From Molossus alvarezi (lineage: Eukaryota; Chordata; Mammalia; Chiroptera; Molossidae): a stretch of DNA of 64,000 nt. The notes under the pieces were generated by a model that worked only from the letters and a program-made list of their open reading frames with translations, had not been told where the DNA came from and did not search any database. The stretch spans positions 23,510,708 through 23,574,707 of the forward strand of contig CM073896.1 of the NCBI GenBank assembly GCA_037176705.1. Direction: 5' to 3'. Numbering within the stretch: the stretch's first letter is position 1; every line of letters begins with the position of its first letter. Of the stretch, positions 33,701-42,480 are shown one piece after another. Position numbers and translations under genes: made by a program.

Positions 33701-35475
33701 TGGCATGCCTGTGCAGCAGAGTGTGTGGCATGCCTGTGAGCAGCAGGGTGGATGGCATGCCTGAGAGCAGCAGAGTGGATGGCATGCCTGTGAGCAGCAG
33801 AGTGGATGGCATGCCTGAGAGCAGCAGAGTGGATGGCATGCCTGTGAGCAGCAGGGTGGATGGCATGCCTGTGAGCAGCAGAGTGGATGGCATGCCTGAG
33901 AGCAGCAGAGTGGATGGCATGCCTGTGAGCAGCAGGGTGAATGGCATGCCTGTGAGCAGCAGGGTGGATGGCATGCCTGAGAGCAGCAGAGTGGATGGCA
34001 TGCCTGAGAGCAGCAGAGTGGATGGCATGCCTGAGAGCAGCAGAGTGGATGGCATGCCTGTGAGCAGCAGAGTGGATGGCATGCCTGTGAGCAGCAGGGT
34101 GGATGGCATGCCTGAGAGCAGCAGGGTGGATGGCATGCCTGTGCAGCAGAGTGGATGGCATGCCTGTGAGCAGCAGGGTGGATGGCATGCCTGAGAGCAG
34201 CAGAGTGGATGGCATGCCTGTGAGCAGCAGGGTGGATGGCATGCCTGTGAGCAGCAGAGTGGATGGCATGCCTGTGAGCAGCAGAGTGGATGGCATGCCT
34301 GTGAGCAGCAGAGTGGATGGCATGCCTGTGAGCAGCAGGGTGGATGGCATGCCTGTGAGCAGCAGAGTGGATGGCATGCCTGTGAGCAGCAGAGGTGGAT
34401 GGCATGCCTGTGAGCAGCAGAGGTGGATGGCATGCCTGTGCAGCAGAGTGGATGGCATGCCTGTGAGCAGCAGGGTGGATGGCATGCCTGTGAGCTGAAG
34501 GGTGGATGGCATGCCTGTGCAGCAGGGTGGATGGCATGCCTGTGAGCAGCAGGGTGGATGGCATGCCTGTGAGCAGCAGGGTGGATGGCATGCCTGTGAG
34601 CAGCAGGGTGGATGGCGTGCCTGTGAGCAGCAGAGGTGGATGGCATGCCTGTGAGCAGCCGGGTGGATGGCATGCCTTTGCAGCAGAGTGGATGGCATGC
34701 CTGTGAGCAGCAGGGTGGATGGCATTCCTGTGAGCAGCAGAGTGGATGGCATGCCTGTGAGCAGCAGGGTGGATGGCATGCCTGTGAGCAGCAGAGTGGA
34801 TGGCATGCCTGTGCAGCAGAGTGGATGGCATGCCTGTGAGCAGCAGAGTGGATGGCATGCCTGTGCAGCAGAGTGGATGGCATGCCTGTGAGCAGCAGAG
34901 GTGGATGGCATGCCTGTGAGCAGCAGAGTGGATGGCATGCCTGTGCAGCAGAGTGGATGGCATGCCTGTGAGCAGCAGGGTGGATGGCATGCCTGTGCAG
35001 CAGAGTGGATGGCATGCCTGTGAGCAGCAGGGTGGATGGCATGCCTGTGAGCAGCAGAGGTGAATGGCATGCCTGTGAGCAGCAGGGTGAATGGCATGCC
35101 TGTGTGCAGCAGGGTGGATGGCATGCCTGTGCAGCAGAGTGGATGGCATGCCTGTGAGCAGCAGGGTGGATGGCATGCCTGTGAGCAGCAGAGTGGATGG
35201 CATGCCTGTGAGCAGCAGGGTGGATGGCATGCCTGTGAGCAGCAGAGTGGATGGCATGCCTGTGCAGCAGAGTGGATGGCATGCCTTTGAGCAGCAGAGG
35301 TGGATGGCATGCCTGTGCAGCAGAGTGGATGGCATGCCTGTGAGCCACAGAGTGGATGGCATGCCTGTGAGCAGCAGGGTGGATGGCATGCCTGTGAGCA
35401 GCAGGGTGGATGGCATGCCTGTGAGCAGCAGGGTGGATGGCATGCCTGTGAGCAGCAGGGTGGATGGCATGCCTG

Positions 35476-35824
35476 AAGAAAAAGAAACAAAAGAAGAAAC
35501 ACCTTAAAATCATTTGGAACGCCTTTACTTTCCATGGCATTGTTCAAAGCTGCCGGGATATTTCTCTCTCGGTCAGGACAAGAGAAGCAGAGCCTCCGTT
35601 TTCCATAGCTGAATAGTGTGCAGTGTTGTGTGTGCTGGGTGGGGATGGGGAGGATGGAAGCATCTCTGAACAGTAAAGCAAAAAGGGACTTAATCATCTT
35701 CACTGAAGTGAAGAGAACGTGCTTTTATGTGTTCGAAGGAAACTCAGACCAACTGAGCATATCTTCCTCAGGCATCCAGCAAATCGTTTTGGGCTTGAAT
35801 TAAAAAGAAGTGAGAATTAAAAAA
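35476..35824. other. Unique sequence right of the minisatellite
   Basis: It starts with a purine-rich stretch (35476-35500) and otherwise shows nothing recognisable. Together with the left flank it would give unique anchors for the array. Confidence 0.4.
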
Positions 35825-36272
35825 AACATTGACCTAGTAATTCCACTTCTGGAAATTCATCTGAAGGGGAAAAAATACATATAAACATATATACAATTTT
35901 AACATCTAATACAAAAATTGTAGTATTATCAATGTAATTCTACAAATTATTGAATCTTTTATAAATATGAATAATTAAAACCAAATGAAATATATCCAAC
36001 AAAAGAAACATGGTTAGGCAGTCATTAAAATTTAAGGCTATTAAGGATAGTTATAACATGATTAATACCTGCCATAATAGTAGTTAGAAAATAGCAGGAC
36101 ACAAATTCAGATACAAAATAAACTCATTTTTTTTAAAGCCTGTATAAACTTGTAGGAAACAGCTTAAAATGTTACAGTGGTAATATTTCAATAATTTTTC
36201 ATCTTTCTTAAGTTTTCTATTTTTACTAGTTTTATAAAATTAGCATATATTTATGTTCGAATAAAAATTCAA
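35825..36272 (+). mobile_element. Old LINE-1 3' end
   Basis: GACCTAGTAATTCCACTTCTG, then GAAATTCATCTGAAGGGGAA, AGGCAGTCATTAAAATTTAAG, ACAAATTCAGATACAAAATAA and the ending TTTTCATCTTTCTTAAGTTTT follow the L1M 3' order (ORF2 C-terminal region into UTR). It is highly diverged. Confidence 0.65.
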
Positions 36273-37437
36273 ATAAATGTAATGATGAGGTTAAGAGCAC
36301 TTTGACTAGAAGGGAGTTATATTGGGAGCATATAGAGACATTTATGTGGAGAACTGCTCCTGCGAATGTAACGGCTCAGTAAGACGGGGGAGAAGGCCTG
36401 ATGGTCACACCACCGCAAGGCCCGCAGGACCAGATTCCCCTCCGCGCACCCCCGTCACATTGAGTTCATCTTGGCATGTAACATGCCCCTCAGTTCCACA
36501 AAAGAAACTATGAGACGCCAATGCTGACTTCTAGAGGACACACGTACATGTGTTGATTGAAGATTACTTTCTCAGCAGGGTGGCTCATCACCAATATCCT
36601 GGCTTCTGTGTGACATAGGTCAGTGACCTTAATGGTTATTATAGGGACCTGCTTTGAGCTGGCTCCGGGTTTCTAGAGAATATGAGTTTTTCTGAAGTAA
36701 AGGCATAGAGGATGCTCTGGTTTGACTATATATTTATTATGGGGCATCACAATCTGAGTAGATTACCTGACTGAGGGCCTGAAATGTCACTGAAAGCTAT
36801 CGTTTGTATGAGGCTCAGTGATATCTGATTCTAAATATAAGAACATCTTTCTGTATGGCAGTGTACTAACTGTTGGCTTAAACTATGTCCCATGAAATAT
36901 CTACTTTTTCCTCCTTTTTCTTATCTTTTGCACACAACTGCCCAGCCAAGCTTTCAATAGCATATGACCTTTGGGGTAAATGGATTAGAGAGTTTATTTA
37001 ATCAAGTGATTCTCAGGGTTCTATCTAGACTAGGTATGTGAACATCTCTGATTTTTCACATTTAAAAAGAGTATATAGGTTCATAGCAACAGAAATATGA
37101 GGACCACCATGACAAGAACAAATTTAATCCACCCTTTCTAAAAATAGATTTAATGAAATCACTTAACTGGTCTAAAATACCTAACCCCTGCCATGGTTTT
37201 AGAAAAGACTGCTTTGGGCAGTCACAATGGCCTCATTTTTTGATAACTACTCCCCCACCCAGAAAAGTTATTTCTATATAATATGGGAGCTTACCCTCCC
37301 CCAGTTCTGCACAGCTTTTCAACCAAAGATGGACGTCACTGACGTTGATTCAATCTGATACTCTATTGTATAAATTTGGAATTGGGATGGGAAGGCAACC
37401 AATCAGTTGTTGAAAGTGGCTTTAAAAGTTAAAGATG
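36273..37437. other. No gene recognised
   Basis: A small CpG-containing patch lies at 36355-36470; otherwise AT-rich unique-looking DNA. Confidence 0.4.
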
Positions 37438-37640
37438 ATCCTGGCCGGTATGGCTCAGAGGTTGAGCATCGGACCCATATACCAAGAGGTTGCTGGTTCG
37501 ATTCCCAATCAGGGCACATGCCCAGGTTGTGGGCCAAATCCCCAGGGGCATGTAGAAGGCGGCCACTCAATGTTTCTCTCTCTCCCTCTCCTTTTCTCTC
37601 TCTCTAAAATCAATAAAAAGAAAAAAATTTAAATAAAATA
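37438..37640 (+). mobile_element. VES SINE
   Basis: ATCCTGGCCGGTATGGCTCAG, GGTTGAGCATCGGACCCATA, CCAAGAGGTTGCTGGTTCGA, TTCCCAATCAGGGCACATGCC and GGTTGTGGGCCAAATCCCC, then the CT tract and the AAAATCAATAAAAAG tail. The flanks AGTTAAAGATGA and AAGTAAAGGATGA are near matches and probably the decayed target duplication. It inserted at the left side of the L1 that follows. Confidence 0.93.
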
Positions 37641-38575
37641 AAAAGAAGTAAAGGATGAGACAGTCAAAGAACTAACATCCATTCTCCTCAAAGTATTCCA
37701 AAAAATTCAAGAGGAAGAAAGACTTCCAAGCTCTTTTTATGAGGCTAGCATAATCCTAATTCCAAAACCAGATAAAGACACTACAAAGAAAAAAAACTAT
37801 AGGCCAATATGCCTGATGAACACAGATGCCAGAATCCTCAACAAAATATTAGCATATTGGATCCAGCAATATATATAAAAATACTATTCACCATGAACAA
37901 GTGGGATTCATCCCAGGGATGCAAGGTTGGTACAATATTTGCAAATTAAGAAATGTGATACACAACATAAACAAAATGAAAGATAAAAACCATATGATCA
38001 ATTTGAGACAGTGATCCCACTTCTAGGAATATATCCTAAGAAGTCTGAAACACCCATCAGAAAGAATATATGTACCCCTACGTTTATAGCAGCACTATTT
38101 ACAATTGTTAAGATCTGGAAACAGCCCAAGTGTCCATCAATAGATGAGTGGATAAAAAAACTGTGGTACATATACACAATGGAACACTATGCAGCTGTAA
38201 GAAAGAAAGATCTCTTACCCTTTGAAACGACATGGAGAAACCTGGAGAGTATTATGCCAATAATAAGCCAGTCAGAGAAAGATCTCACTTATTTATGAAA
38301 CATCATGAACAAAATAAGCTGTCGATCAAAATATATCCAAATCATGGAAGTAGGGAACAGACTTACAAACCTCAGAGGGATGGGGGGTGGGAGGAGTGTG
38401 AAGGGATAAACCAAAGAACTTATATGCATATATGTAAAACCAATGGACACAGACATTAGGTTGGGGAAAGCAGGAGGGGGGTGGGAATGGGGAGGAGAGG
38501 TCAATGGGGGCGGGGGGAAAGAAGGACATCTGTAATACTTTCAACAATAAAAAAAATTAGTTCAATAAATAAATA
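37641..38575 (+). mobile_element. Bat LINE-1, internally deleted
   Basis: 37650-38000 is reverse-transcriptase-region ORF2 (GAACTAACATCCATTCTCCT, TAATTCCAAAACCAGATAAAG, CAAGTGGGATTCATCCCAGGG, AACCATATGATCA). It then jumps at about 38000 to the ORF2 C-terminus: frame 38011-38298 reads PLLGIYPKKSE, FIAALFTIVKIWKQPK and YIYTMEHYAAVRKKD. The bat-type 3' UTR follows to an A-rich tail at 38555. Compared with a normal L1, a large part of ORF2 after the RT start is missing. Confidence 0.93.
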
Positions 38576-38764
38576 AGTAAAGTAAAAGATGGTCATCTTG
38601 TGTGAGGTACAGGAAAAGTCAGAAAATGCTGAACTGAAGTAAATGTGGACAGAAGAAAGATGTGTTAGAGTTTGAGAAGGCCAATAAAATGGTCGCTCTT
38701 CCCTGTCCACATTCTGAACCAATTTAGTGACATAGGAAACATATTGCAATAAACATACCCTTTG

Positions 38765-39029
38765 CCATGGCTGGGTGGCTCAATTGGCTGGAGCATCATC
38801 CCGCACACCAAACAGGTTGTGGGTTCAATTCCTAGTCAGGGTGCATACCTAGGTTGCTGGTTTGATCCCCAATATTTGGGTGGCAACCAATTAATGTTTT
38901 TCTCTTATTTCTTTCTTCTTCTTCTTCTTCTTCTTCTTCTTCTTCTTCTTCTTCTCTCTCTCTCTCTCTGTCTCTCTCTCATCTCTCTCTACATATAAAT
39001 AACATATCCTCAGGTGAGGATTAAAAAAA
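38765..39029 (+). mobile_element. VES SINE with expanded CTT tract
   Basis: The head CATGGCTGGGTGGCTCAATTG, GGTTGTGGGTTCAATTCCTAG and CAGGGTGCATACCTAGGTTGC is followed by a long CTT then CT tract (38907-38990) and the tail CTCAGGTGAGGATTAAAA. The left flank ATACCCTTTG resembles the downstream flank ATACCCTCTTTG. Confidence 0.88.
38907..38990. repeat. (CTT)n and (CT)n tract inside a SINE
   Basis: About 48 bp of CTT repeats followed by CT repeats. It grew from the pyrimidine tract of the VES SINE, whose other copies here have only short CT runs. Confidence 0.93.
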
Positions 39030-39040
39030 TACCCTCTTTG

Positions 39041-39296
39041 CCCTGGCTGGTTTGGCTCAGTAGTTACAGCATTGGCCTATGGTCCAGAGAGACCTGGGTT
39101 CGGTTTCCGCTAAGGGCATGCACCTCAGTTGCAGTTTGTCCCCGGCCCTGGTTGGATCGTGCAGGTGGCAGCCACTTGATGTGTTCCTTCATGTCGATGT
39201 TGCACGCTCTCTCTCTCTCTTTCTTCCTCTTTCTCCCTCTTGCTCTATCTGAACAAAAAATGGAAGAATGTCCTCGGGTGAGGATAAAAAAAAAAA
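39041..39296 (+). mobile_element. VES SINE with 11-bp target duplication
   Basis: CCCTGGCTGGTTTGGCTCAG, GGTCCAGAGAGACCTGGGTTC, GGTTTCCGCTAAGGGCATGC, CCGGCCCTGGTTGGATCGTG, GTCGATGTTGCACGCTCTC and the tail CTCGGGTGAGGATAAAAA. The direct repeats TACCCTCTTTG lie at 39030-39040 and 39297-39307. It inserted right at the tail of the preceding VES copy. Confidence 0.96.
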
Positions 39297-39307
39297 TACC
39301 CTCTTTG

Positions 39308-40655
39308 TGATGCAGCATGGAGGTATCTCCTCTAGGTGTGGTAGGATTGGTGTCCCAGTTCCTAACCCCAGAGAGCCACACCTATCCTCCCCGTCACAGG
39401 CCACAGCCAGGGTTGGACCACCACAGCTTTTCCCTGCTGGCTTCTTCCAGGCACCAGGGGAGGGATGAAGGAGCAGAGCAGAACGCATGTTCTCTGCAAG
39501 CAGACAGATCCCAACAGGAAGGAAGAGGATAAGCCAAACACAGCCAGTTTAGTCTTTGAAATTCTTCAGTTAGGTAGGACTCTCGTCCCCAAGGGAGAGT
39601 GAGTGGAAACTGGCCAGCAATTCTACACCACCACGCTCTTTCCACACGGGAATGTGCTGGGAGGCGTACACGTGGTCCCACCTACTACGATGAGAGTTGG
39701 AATAGAGTATGGACTGGATTCCAGCTGGGTTGCCCTGGGGTTCATTGAGATACCCTAGTATCCTTCTCGTAAATTTCCATTTGACTTAGATTAACTTGAG
39801 TTGGTTTCTATCACTTATTACCAAAGTCATCCAACGACAACTGTTTGTGATAAGCATTCTACATTGGACTACCAAACGACAACGCCGTTAGCCTAGAAGT
39901 AGAATTAGTCCTATTCTCTCCACCTTTTGTTTTCATGTTCTAAGTCGGAAAATAAGACCTGCAGAGGTAACATATATATGGCTCCAACAGCATCATTGAA
40001 AGACAGAAGTAATGGTGAGTCTCAGAAAAACTCACTGATGGCCATTAGCCGTTACGTTGGACAGGAGCAGCAGCAGAGTTGATAAGGCAGAAGCCAGCAC
40101 AAGATCCTCAGGTGTCAGCAGGCTACGACCTGGGAGCACAGCCAAACACCAGTGGGTTCCACCCACTGCCCCTCAAGGCCGGAGAACTTTATCCGCAACT
40201 GCTGAGAGTGTTGGCAACAGGCAACTCACAGCCCAGTCTCTTACCCAGGACAAGAAAGCTGCTTCCTGGAGTCTTGCACCCTCTTCAGGGGGAGAGTGGG
40301 GAGCCAATGTCTGATGAAGTGGAGAAGGGGGACAGAGGCCTCACCTTTTGTTTCTCAATTCTAGATATTTCTAAAGGGCTACCCCAGTCCAGAGCTCCGC
40401 TGTCACTGCTTCACAGTTCAACCTCTCCCCCTGCCGAATCCTCTTCCCTCACTCCCTTCCGGATTTGTTCCCGAGACCACTCTCTAGTCGATTTCCTGAA
40501 AGTACACTTGTGCCTCAGTCTGTTTCCGGTGGGAAGTGATGTGTGACAGTCCTGCTGCCAGAAGTAAACAGCTGGGGCAGCGCAGACCTACAGACGTGCC
40601 CGCGGCGGTGGCCCTGCCCCAAGGTGCCCCCAGTGGTGGCCCTGCTCCATCGCTT
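39308..40655. other. Unique-looking DNA, no gene recognised
   Basis: Several overlapping open frames of 60-155 codons occur on both strands (longest 40079-40546) with no recognisable domain. Confidence 0.4.
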
Positions 40656-40657
40656 CG

Positions 40658-40808
40658 TTGCACAATGCAGCCACCTGTGACCACTGAGCGCTTGAAGTGG
40701 GTCAGAGCTCCTGAGCAAACGAGCTTTAATTTAACTTAACCATGTAAACATGCACATCTGGTTAGTGGCTGCCATGCTGACGGTGCAGATCCTGCCGGTC
40801 AGGATGAA
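40658..40808. mobile_element. hAT-type MER fragment
   Basis: GCAGCCACCTGTGACCACTGA, GCGCTTGAAGTGGGTCAGAG, CTTTAATTTAACTTAACCATG and CATCTGGTTAGTGGCTGCCAT match a common mammalian non-autonomous DNA transposon (CCACATGTGGC, CTTGAAATGTGGC, TGGCTAGTGGCTACC). The family name is not certain. Confidence 0.6.
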
Positions 40809-40929
40809 AACGAGAACTCCAGTGGCATGCCATGATCATCCGAAAAGTCTGTGGAAAAGGAGTTGAACACAGTGGGGACAGGTACCGGGTGTCGGCCACA
40901 AAGGAGGCAAAGATCCAGGTTCTGAGGAC

Positions 40930-41095
40930 ATATAATAATAAACATAAGAGTAATGACTGAATAACTATGCTAGGTAGTGTTATTCCTATTTTTCAGCTGA
41001 GAAAAATGTGGCTCAGAAGTTAGGCAAGGTCATACATGTAGTAAGCAGGAAAGCCAGAATCTGAAAATGATTCTAAAGTTTAGGCTCTTTTTTAA
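40930..41095 (+). mobile_element. MIR SINE
   Basis: ATGCTAGGTAGTGTTATTCCT, TTTCAGCTGAGAAAAATGTGG, CTCAGAAGTTAGGCAAGGTC and ACATGTAGTAAGCAGGAAAGC track the MIR core and 3' half. Confidence 0.72.
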
Positions 41096-41544
41096 AGTGC
41101 TCAAAATATGGGATATGGAATATGCAAAAGCAGCAAACCCAGACCACAAGTGTGCAGCAAATAACAACATGTATCCTTAAGCCTTAAGTGTTCTTCCCTT
41201 GCTGGTGATTCTTGCTGTGCACAGTCATGTAAAAGGATAGACGTCAGAGTTACTATAGCTATCTAGGGAGTCCTAGCCACACCTGAGGCTGCTGATACTG
41301 AGATAAATAAGAAATTAAGACATGATTGTAAGTGATAGTGAAGTGTGGCCTGGATTGTGCCTTCGTGCTGACTGTCCCTGCTGCAGAGCCCGACAGGGCA
41401 TAGTATCTGTTCAGACATACTGCAGGCTGGTGCAGACACCACTAAGGCTGTGGTTCGAAGGCCCGGTTCTCATACCCTATAGAACTGGCTGCCCCTTGGC
41501 ACAGAAGTGACCACTGAGGAGGGAGGAGGCTCATATTCACAGAA
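41096..41544. other. No feature recognised
   Basis: No repeat or coding evidence seen. Confidence 0.4.
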
Positions 41545-41725
41545 GCTTTAAATTCCACATATGAGTGAAATCATATGGTGCTTGTCTTTCTCTGATTGGC
41601 TTATTTCACTGAGCATAATGTTCTCCAGGTCCATCACGCTGCTGCAAAGGGTAAACTTTTCTTTCCTTCTATGGCAGAGTAGTATTTCATTGTGTAAATG
41701 TACCACAGCTTTTTAACTGATTTAC
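41545..41725 (-). mobile_element. LINE-1 3' region, reversed
   Basis: TCCACATATGAGTGAAATCAT, TTGGCTTATTTCACTGAGCAT, AATGTTCTCCAGGTCCATCA, GGCAGAGTAGTATTTCATTG and TGTACCACAGCTTTTTAAC are the reverse complement of the L1 ORF2 C-terminus and start of the 3' UTR. It is one of the few L1 pieces in minus orientation here. Confidence 0.85.
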
Positions 41726-42295
41726 TTCTCCCAAAGAAAGCTTCAGTTCTTAGCATCAAGGCTCTGAGCTCCCCCTGCCTATATACACAGCAGGCTGGAT
41801 CCTCAAGAAGCCAAGTAAAGAAGACACAGCAATAAATTGCTGCTCTACAATAACTTCTGTGGGAAAGGGATGTACCAATGCTAGGGGGAGCAGGAGGAGG
41901 AACTAGTCAGAGCTTCCCGGTGCCTTCTGTTACAGCTCTGTTTTCAGCAGGCTGACAGGCATGAGAGCTATTGAGCAAGGTCATAGTCTATATGCATGAC
42001 CGTGGCATGTTTGTGAGATATACCCACAGTCAACCCCAATGCAAAGAATCAGCTCTTCTTTAAGAGGGACCAGCTTGATGGTTGAATTTTTGCTCTGACC
42101 CGGGCTAAGGGAAGAGGAAACATGAGGCACAGGTTTCAGGTTCCCATGCCACACCCAGGTCCATCGCAGAGGCCTACCCTGTCCTTTCTTCCAGGAGAGG
42201 AAGGCTATGCAGAAGAAAGGACAGCTACAAAGGTGCTGTAAACCTCCCTAAACCTGGACCATTCCACCGGTGCCCTTAGATATCTGAGCTCAGTG
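41726..42295. other. No feature recognised
   Basis: Unique-looking sequence with nothing to name. Confidence 0.4.
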
Positions 42296-42480
42296 CTAAG
42301 TCTTCCAGATCATCTTCCGCATCCTGGTCCATGAGGAAAGACTTGAGTGTGGACTCTGAACGGCAGAGACAGTTCCATTGATCACACATGGGCAGTGTCT
42401 GGCATGCCAGGTACCCAGTGGGTGCTCATTATGTACTAGTCCCCCTTCTTCATACAGTAGGAGCTCAGTAAGTTCCAAAA
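42296..42480 (+). mobile_element. Possible L2 3' end
   Basis: GTGTCTGGCATGCCAGGTACC then GTGGGTGCTCATTATG, and GTAGGAGCTCAGTAAGTTCC further on, resemble the repeated L2 end CCTGGCACATAGTAGGCGCTC. It is diverged. Confidence 0.38.

Larger units (their letters stand above)
30950..35475. repeat. Large minisatellite (about 170 units of 25/27/28 bp)
   Basis: About 4.5 kb of head-to-tail units. The main 27-bp unit is GGATGGCATGCC followed by TGTGAGCAGCAG and GGT or AGT. A 25-bp form lacks the GA of TGAGCAG (giving TGTGCAGCAG). A 28-bp form ends AGAGGT. Further point variants are CCTGAGAGC (clustered at about 32.66-34.20 kb), GAGCCGCAG (32.27-33.08 kb), GTGAATGG, CATGACTG (left end) and CATGTCTG. 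28-bp units occur near both ends but not between about 32.1 and 34.39 kb, suggesting the middle expanded more recently. The minus strand has no stop codon in any frame. Both ends are abrupt: the left abuts unique sequence after a MIR, and the right stops at CCTGAAGAAAAAG. Confidence 0.98.

Noticed and set aside
30950..35475. CRISPR-like array
   Set aside because: Direct repeats are contiguous with no unique spacers, units are 25-28 bp head to tail, and the surroundings are mammalian.
30950..35475. Centromeric or telomeric satellite
   Set aside because: The unit does not resemble TTAGGG or known alpha-like satellites, and the array is only 4.5 kb with unique flanks and ordinary dispersed repeats on both sides.
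30990..35507. Many plus-strand open frames of 60-226 codons in the array (MACLCSRVDGMP-type peptides)
   Set aside because: They are the same minisatellite read in other frames. They end wherever the TGTGAGC unit brings TGA into phase.
30766..35703. 1,645-codon minus-strand open frame (and 1,507- and 1,435-codon frames) as a giant repeat protein gene
   Set aside because: All three phases are open because the repeat has no stop trinucleotides. The frame enters unique sequence only briefly at each end, and the C-terminal unique part overlaps a reversed MIR. No signal peptide, domain or splice context supports a gene.
38011..38298. 95-codon frame as a small gene
   Set aside because: The peptide is the C-terminal end of L1 ORF2 and the DNA continues into an L1 3' UTR and A-rich tail.
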